This document shows, piece after piece, positions 61,960-64,000 of a stretch of 64,000 nucleotides of DNA. Under the pieces are notes generated by a model. That model was given only the letters and a program-made list of their open reading frames with translations. It was not told the origin of the DNA and did not search any database. How positions within the stretch are numbered: position 1 is the stretch's first letter; each line of letters begins with the position of its first letter. Both the position numbers and the translations under genes were made by a program. The DNA lies in NCBI GenBank assembly GCA_029204225.1, contig CM055095.1, positions 37,410,597 to 37,474,596 of the forward strand, read 5' to 3'. This stretch comes from Diphasiastrum complanatum (lineage: Eukaryota; Streptophyta; Lycopodiopsida; Lycopodiales; Lycopodiaceae).

Positions 61960-62486
61960 AATTTACCCCTTATTTTTTATTATTTAATTAGACTAGCTTT
62001 TTATTATTTTTCTCTACCATTCCTGGCTCCCCCCCTCTCAAATTTAGAGCTTCTCCGCATTTATCAACTTGCTTCGGAGACCAATAAAAATATTTTTGTT
62101 TCTGCCGTCCTTACGGGATTCGTCCAAGTTAAGGACTTTGGCTAATTCTGCGATATTTTCGGGAGTCCTCTGCTCAGGTTTGTTGTTGGCCTTTGCGCCA
62201 TTATTAATTTTCCTCAAGATCGACGCTTCCAATTGGAGCTAGATCACATGCTAGACCAGTCTTTTATTTTTCTCTACGTATTTGTACATACATCTTCTTT
62301 GTTTCCCTCGTCCTCTGTCACTAATTTGTTGCCAAAAAAAAATTCCTCACTTTTTCGCCAATTTTCACCTCCCTATCTTTCCCACGCCCCTTTACTTTCA
62401 TTCTTTATGGCCTCACGGTTTCGCATCGCCACACCCACCAACGTCAAAGACAAACACAGGTGCCAAGGGACTGTCACCAAATTCGC
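61960..62486. other. Non-coding 3' part of the gypsy element
   Basis: No supported ORF before the polypurine tract. Confidence 0.5.
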
Positions 62487-63025
62487 AGCGGGGGCATGTT
62501 AGAAGATTCTAGCAAAGGTTCTTCTAACCGATTCCAACTATCACAAGCACATAAAGGATATCAGAAAGCGGAGTCGACCCACCAAACTACAAAGAAGAGC
62601 GTCGACAAATCACAAATAAAGGAGCTCCAGCAAAACCTAGATATACCGAGAGCACCAATACTAGAGAAGTCGACAAGTAGCGGACCGGCCAATGAGCAAA
62701 AACAAAGCCCAATGCCTCACCACCATATTTTATAACTATGAACAAATAATTAAATCTACCTGGAAGGTAATGTCAGACACCCGTAGAAAGTGCATTGTAC
62801 TCGCAAGCCTATGGCGCGAGAATTAGAGGTAGATCAACTCTCAAATGGGCCAAGAGTGAAAAGGGACCCAAGTAGTTAAATTAGAATAAGGTTTCATAAA
62901 ATTTGTAACGTCAAGTTCTTATGGCATATGGTTTTGGGTGAACCAAAAACCCTAACCCTAGGAATGTCTATATAAGGGCATGTGACACCATTTTGTAGCC
63001 ACCTTTTTCATTTGAGAAGAATAGA

Positions 63026-63068
<43 letters not shown>

Positions 63069-63713
63069 CTCCTCCTTCCTATCTCTTGCTTGCAAAAGCC
63101 CTCCTTTTTTCCTTGTGTGTGATTCTTGTGGATGATGAATGCTTGTATTGGTTTTGTTAGTCATGCTATCACAATCGCAAATGATCCTTAGCTCTTGCAT
63201 TCATCCATCTAGTTTCAAACTACTCCATAAAATCCACACACAAGCAAAATAGGTGTTAGAATCATATCTTGGAGTGATCATTAAGATCCATAGGTAGGAT
63301 TTCCTTCCATTGTTCACCTCCCTTGAGAAGATCAAAATGAAACTTCAGGAATGGTTTGCACTGTAGATTGTCCACATTGCAGGGATTCTCCTTTTGCTTT
63401 CAAAGAAACTCCCCCGTCGCTCTTCAAGGAAAGTCTCTAGCATTGATTTTCCGACATATCTCTTCAATTCTTCACATTGTAGCCTAGCACCTAATCCTCT
63501 TTCTTGTACGTAGTACCAATGCCTCCTAATAAGTGCATTCTCTCTAAAATCAGCGCTAATTTTGGCCTCTACATTCCACTCTCTTCAAGGGATTTTTTAG
63601 CCCACTTCCTCTCTCTTTTCTCCACAAATTTCAGATCTCCTTCTCAGATGGATGATTTGATCCTATCTTTGATGCTGATTTTCACAATAATAATCTATTT
63701 TTCACAAGGCTAG
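62487..63713 (+). mobile_element. Polypurine tract and probable 3' LTR of the plus-strand gypsy element
   Basis: The polypurine tract GCAGCGGGGGCA is followed by an LTR start TGTTAGAAGATTC at 62497. Inside are telo-box-like AAACCCTAACCCTA (62948-62961) and TATATAAG (62969-62976), then a (GA)n tract at 63029-63066 in the presumed transcribed leader. The LTR end was not found and no 5' LTR is in the window, so the right limit is arbitrary. Confidence 0.6.
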
Positions 63714-63813
63714 GCTTTGATACCAATTGTAGGTCTCATTATGATTAGCAAACATCCATTAGTGCTCTAACATTCATCATCACAAGCATTCATGTAGACA
63801 GACATTTATACAT

Positions 63814-63931
63814 GAGAGAGAGAATAGAATATATTAATGTCTATAGAGTGCCCTTGGGCACATAAGACAAAGAAAAAGTACACCTCTAGCTATGGTGAGG
63901 GTACAAAAGCAATAGCTTAACCATCAGCTAC
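63814..63931 (-). mobile_element. LINE 3'-end copy Y
   Basis: Minus strand, starting at a short TC tract (63941-63932). The 3' UTR resembles that of copy A (GTTAAGC, GTACCCTC). The hairpin at 63868-63839 has inner stem GTGCCC/GGGCAC, a third version of the inner stem. Tail of TC repeats at 63823-63814. Confidence 0.8.
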
Positions 63932-64000
63932 AGAGAGAGAGAAAGATTTATTAACGTCTTTTCCATGCCTTAAATTATACAAGACCAAACAGTACATCAG
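63932..64000 (-). mobile_element. LINE 3'-end copy Z (runs off the window)
   Basis: Hairpin at 63985-63956 (outer GTCTT/AAGAC kept, inner stem decayed), GTTAATAAATCTTT, then a TC tail at 63941-63932 that also bounds copy Y. The 5' part lies beyond the window. Confidence 0.75.

Larger units (their letters stand above)
63714..64000 (-). mobile_element. Ty1/copia-type LTR end with primer binding site, invaded by LINE copies
   Basis: The minus strand reads ...GACCTACA-AT-TGGTATCAAAGC. This is an LTR ending in CA at 63728, then a tRNA-Met-type primer binding site at 63725-63714. The element interior would run towards lower coordinates but no copia coding is seen there. LINE 3' ends Y and Z occupy the LTR from 63814 on. 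Confidence 0.55.

Noticed and set aside
62947..62961. Interstitial telomere
   Set aside because: Only two telomere-like units; better read as a telo-box promoter motif.

Overview
The window is nuclear DNA of a land plant with a large, repeat-rich genome. It has plant-type BED/DUF659/hAT-C transposases with GT-AG introns, Ty1/copia and Ty3/gypsy debris, L1-like LINEs, and one chloroplast-type protein gene spread over about 49 kb. The very long introns would suit a gymnosperm, fern or lycophyte, but the sequence alone does not settle the clade. All coordinates were worked out by hand and may be off by a few bases.

Host gene. Eight minus-strand exons between 53,149 and 3,735 join in frame at every junction. 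They encode the C-terminal half of SppA (signal peptide peptidase A / protease IV, family S49), including the Ser of the A-A-S-G-G-Y-Y motif. Introns are about 0.39, 0.36, 6.3, 22.7, 10.5, 7.9 and 0.15 kb, so nearly everything from 3.7 to 53 kb is intron filled with transposable elements. The N-terminal exons, including the expected catalytic Lys, were not found in the window.

Layout on the + strand. 0-3.7 kb: copia and gypsy remnants, then unrecognised DNA. 3.7-4.3 kb: last two SppA exons. 5.2-9.4 kb: a 5'-truncated LINE (endonuclease, reverse transcriptase, zinc knuckle) bounded on both sides by (TC)n. 10.8-11.2 kb: fragment of an SQD2-like glycosyltransferase. 12.2 kb: SppA exon. 15.9-16.6 kb: palindromic satellite. 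17.5-21.8 kb: four LINE copies head to tail on the minus strand, with a (TC)n tract at each junction. 22.8 kb: SppA exon. 25.8-45.1 kb: cluster of four copies (T1, T2, T2b, T3) of a hAT-like transposon family bounded by (TA)n. T3 looks intact, with a four-exon transposase of about 1,336 aa and a convergent second gene of 121 aa. 45.7 kb: SppA exon carrying the catalytic Ser. 46.5-49.8 kb: LINE fragment, gypsy LTR and gag remnant, and a miniature LTR element with a tRNA-like sequence in its LTR. 52.1-53.1 kb: three SppA exons. 53.7-55.1 kb: minus-strand chromovirus remnant. 56.4-62.5 kb: plus-strand Ty3/gypsy pol and a long 3' ORF region. 63.7-64 kb: minus-strand copia LTR with two more LINE 3' ends.

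Main observations. (1) The LINE family has a 29-30 nt 3' stem-loop with compensatory changes between copies and a (TTTC)n/(TC)n tail in place of poly(A). Six of seven assessable copies also begin at a (TC)n tract, which fits integration into TC microsatellites, including tails of earlier copies. (2) The hAT-like family sits in (TA)n microsatellites. Its ends read TCATAG followed by palindromic GGTACC/GGATCC repeats, and it carries a conserved second gene convergent to the transposase. (3) Nonsense mutations in its dead copies are consistently C-to-T at CG or CHG sites, as expected of methylated, silenced DNA.
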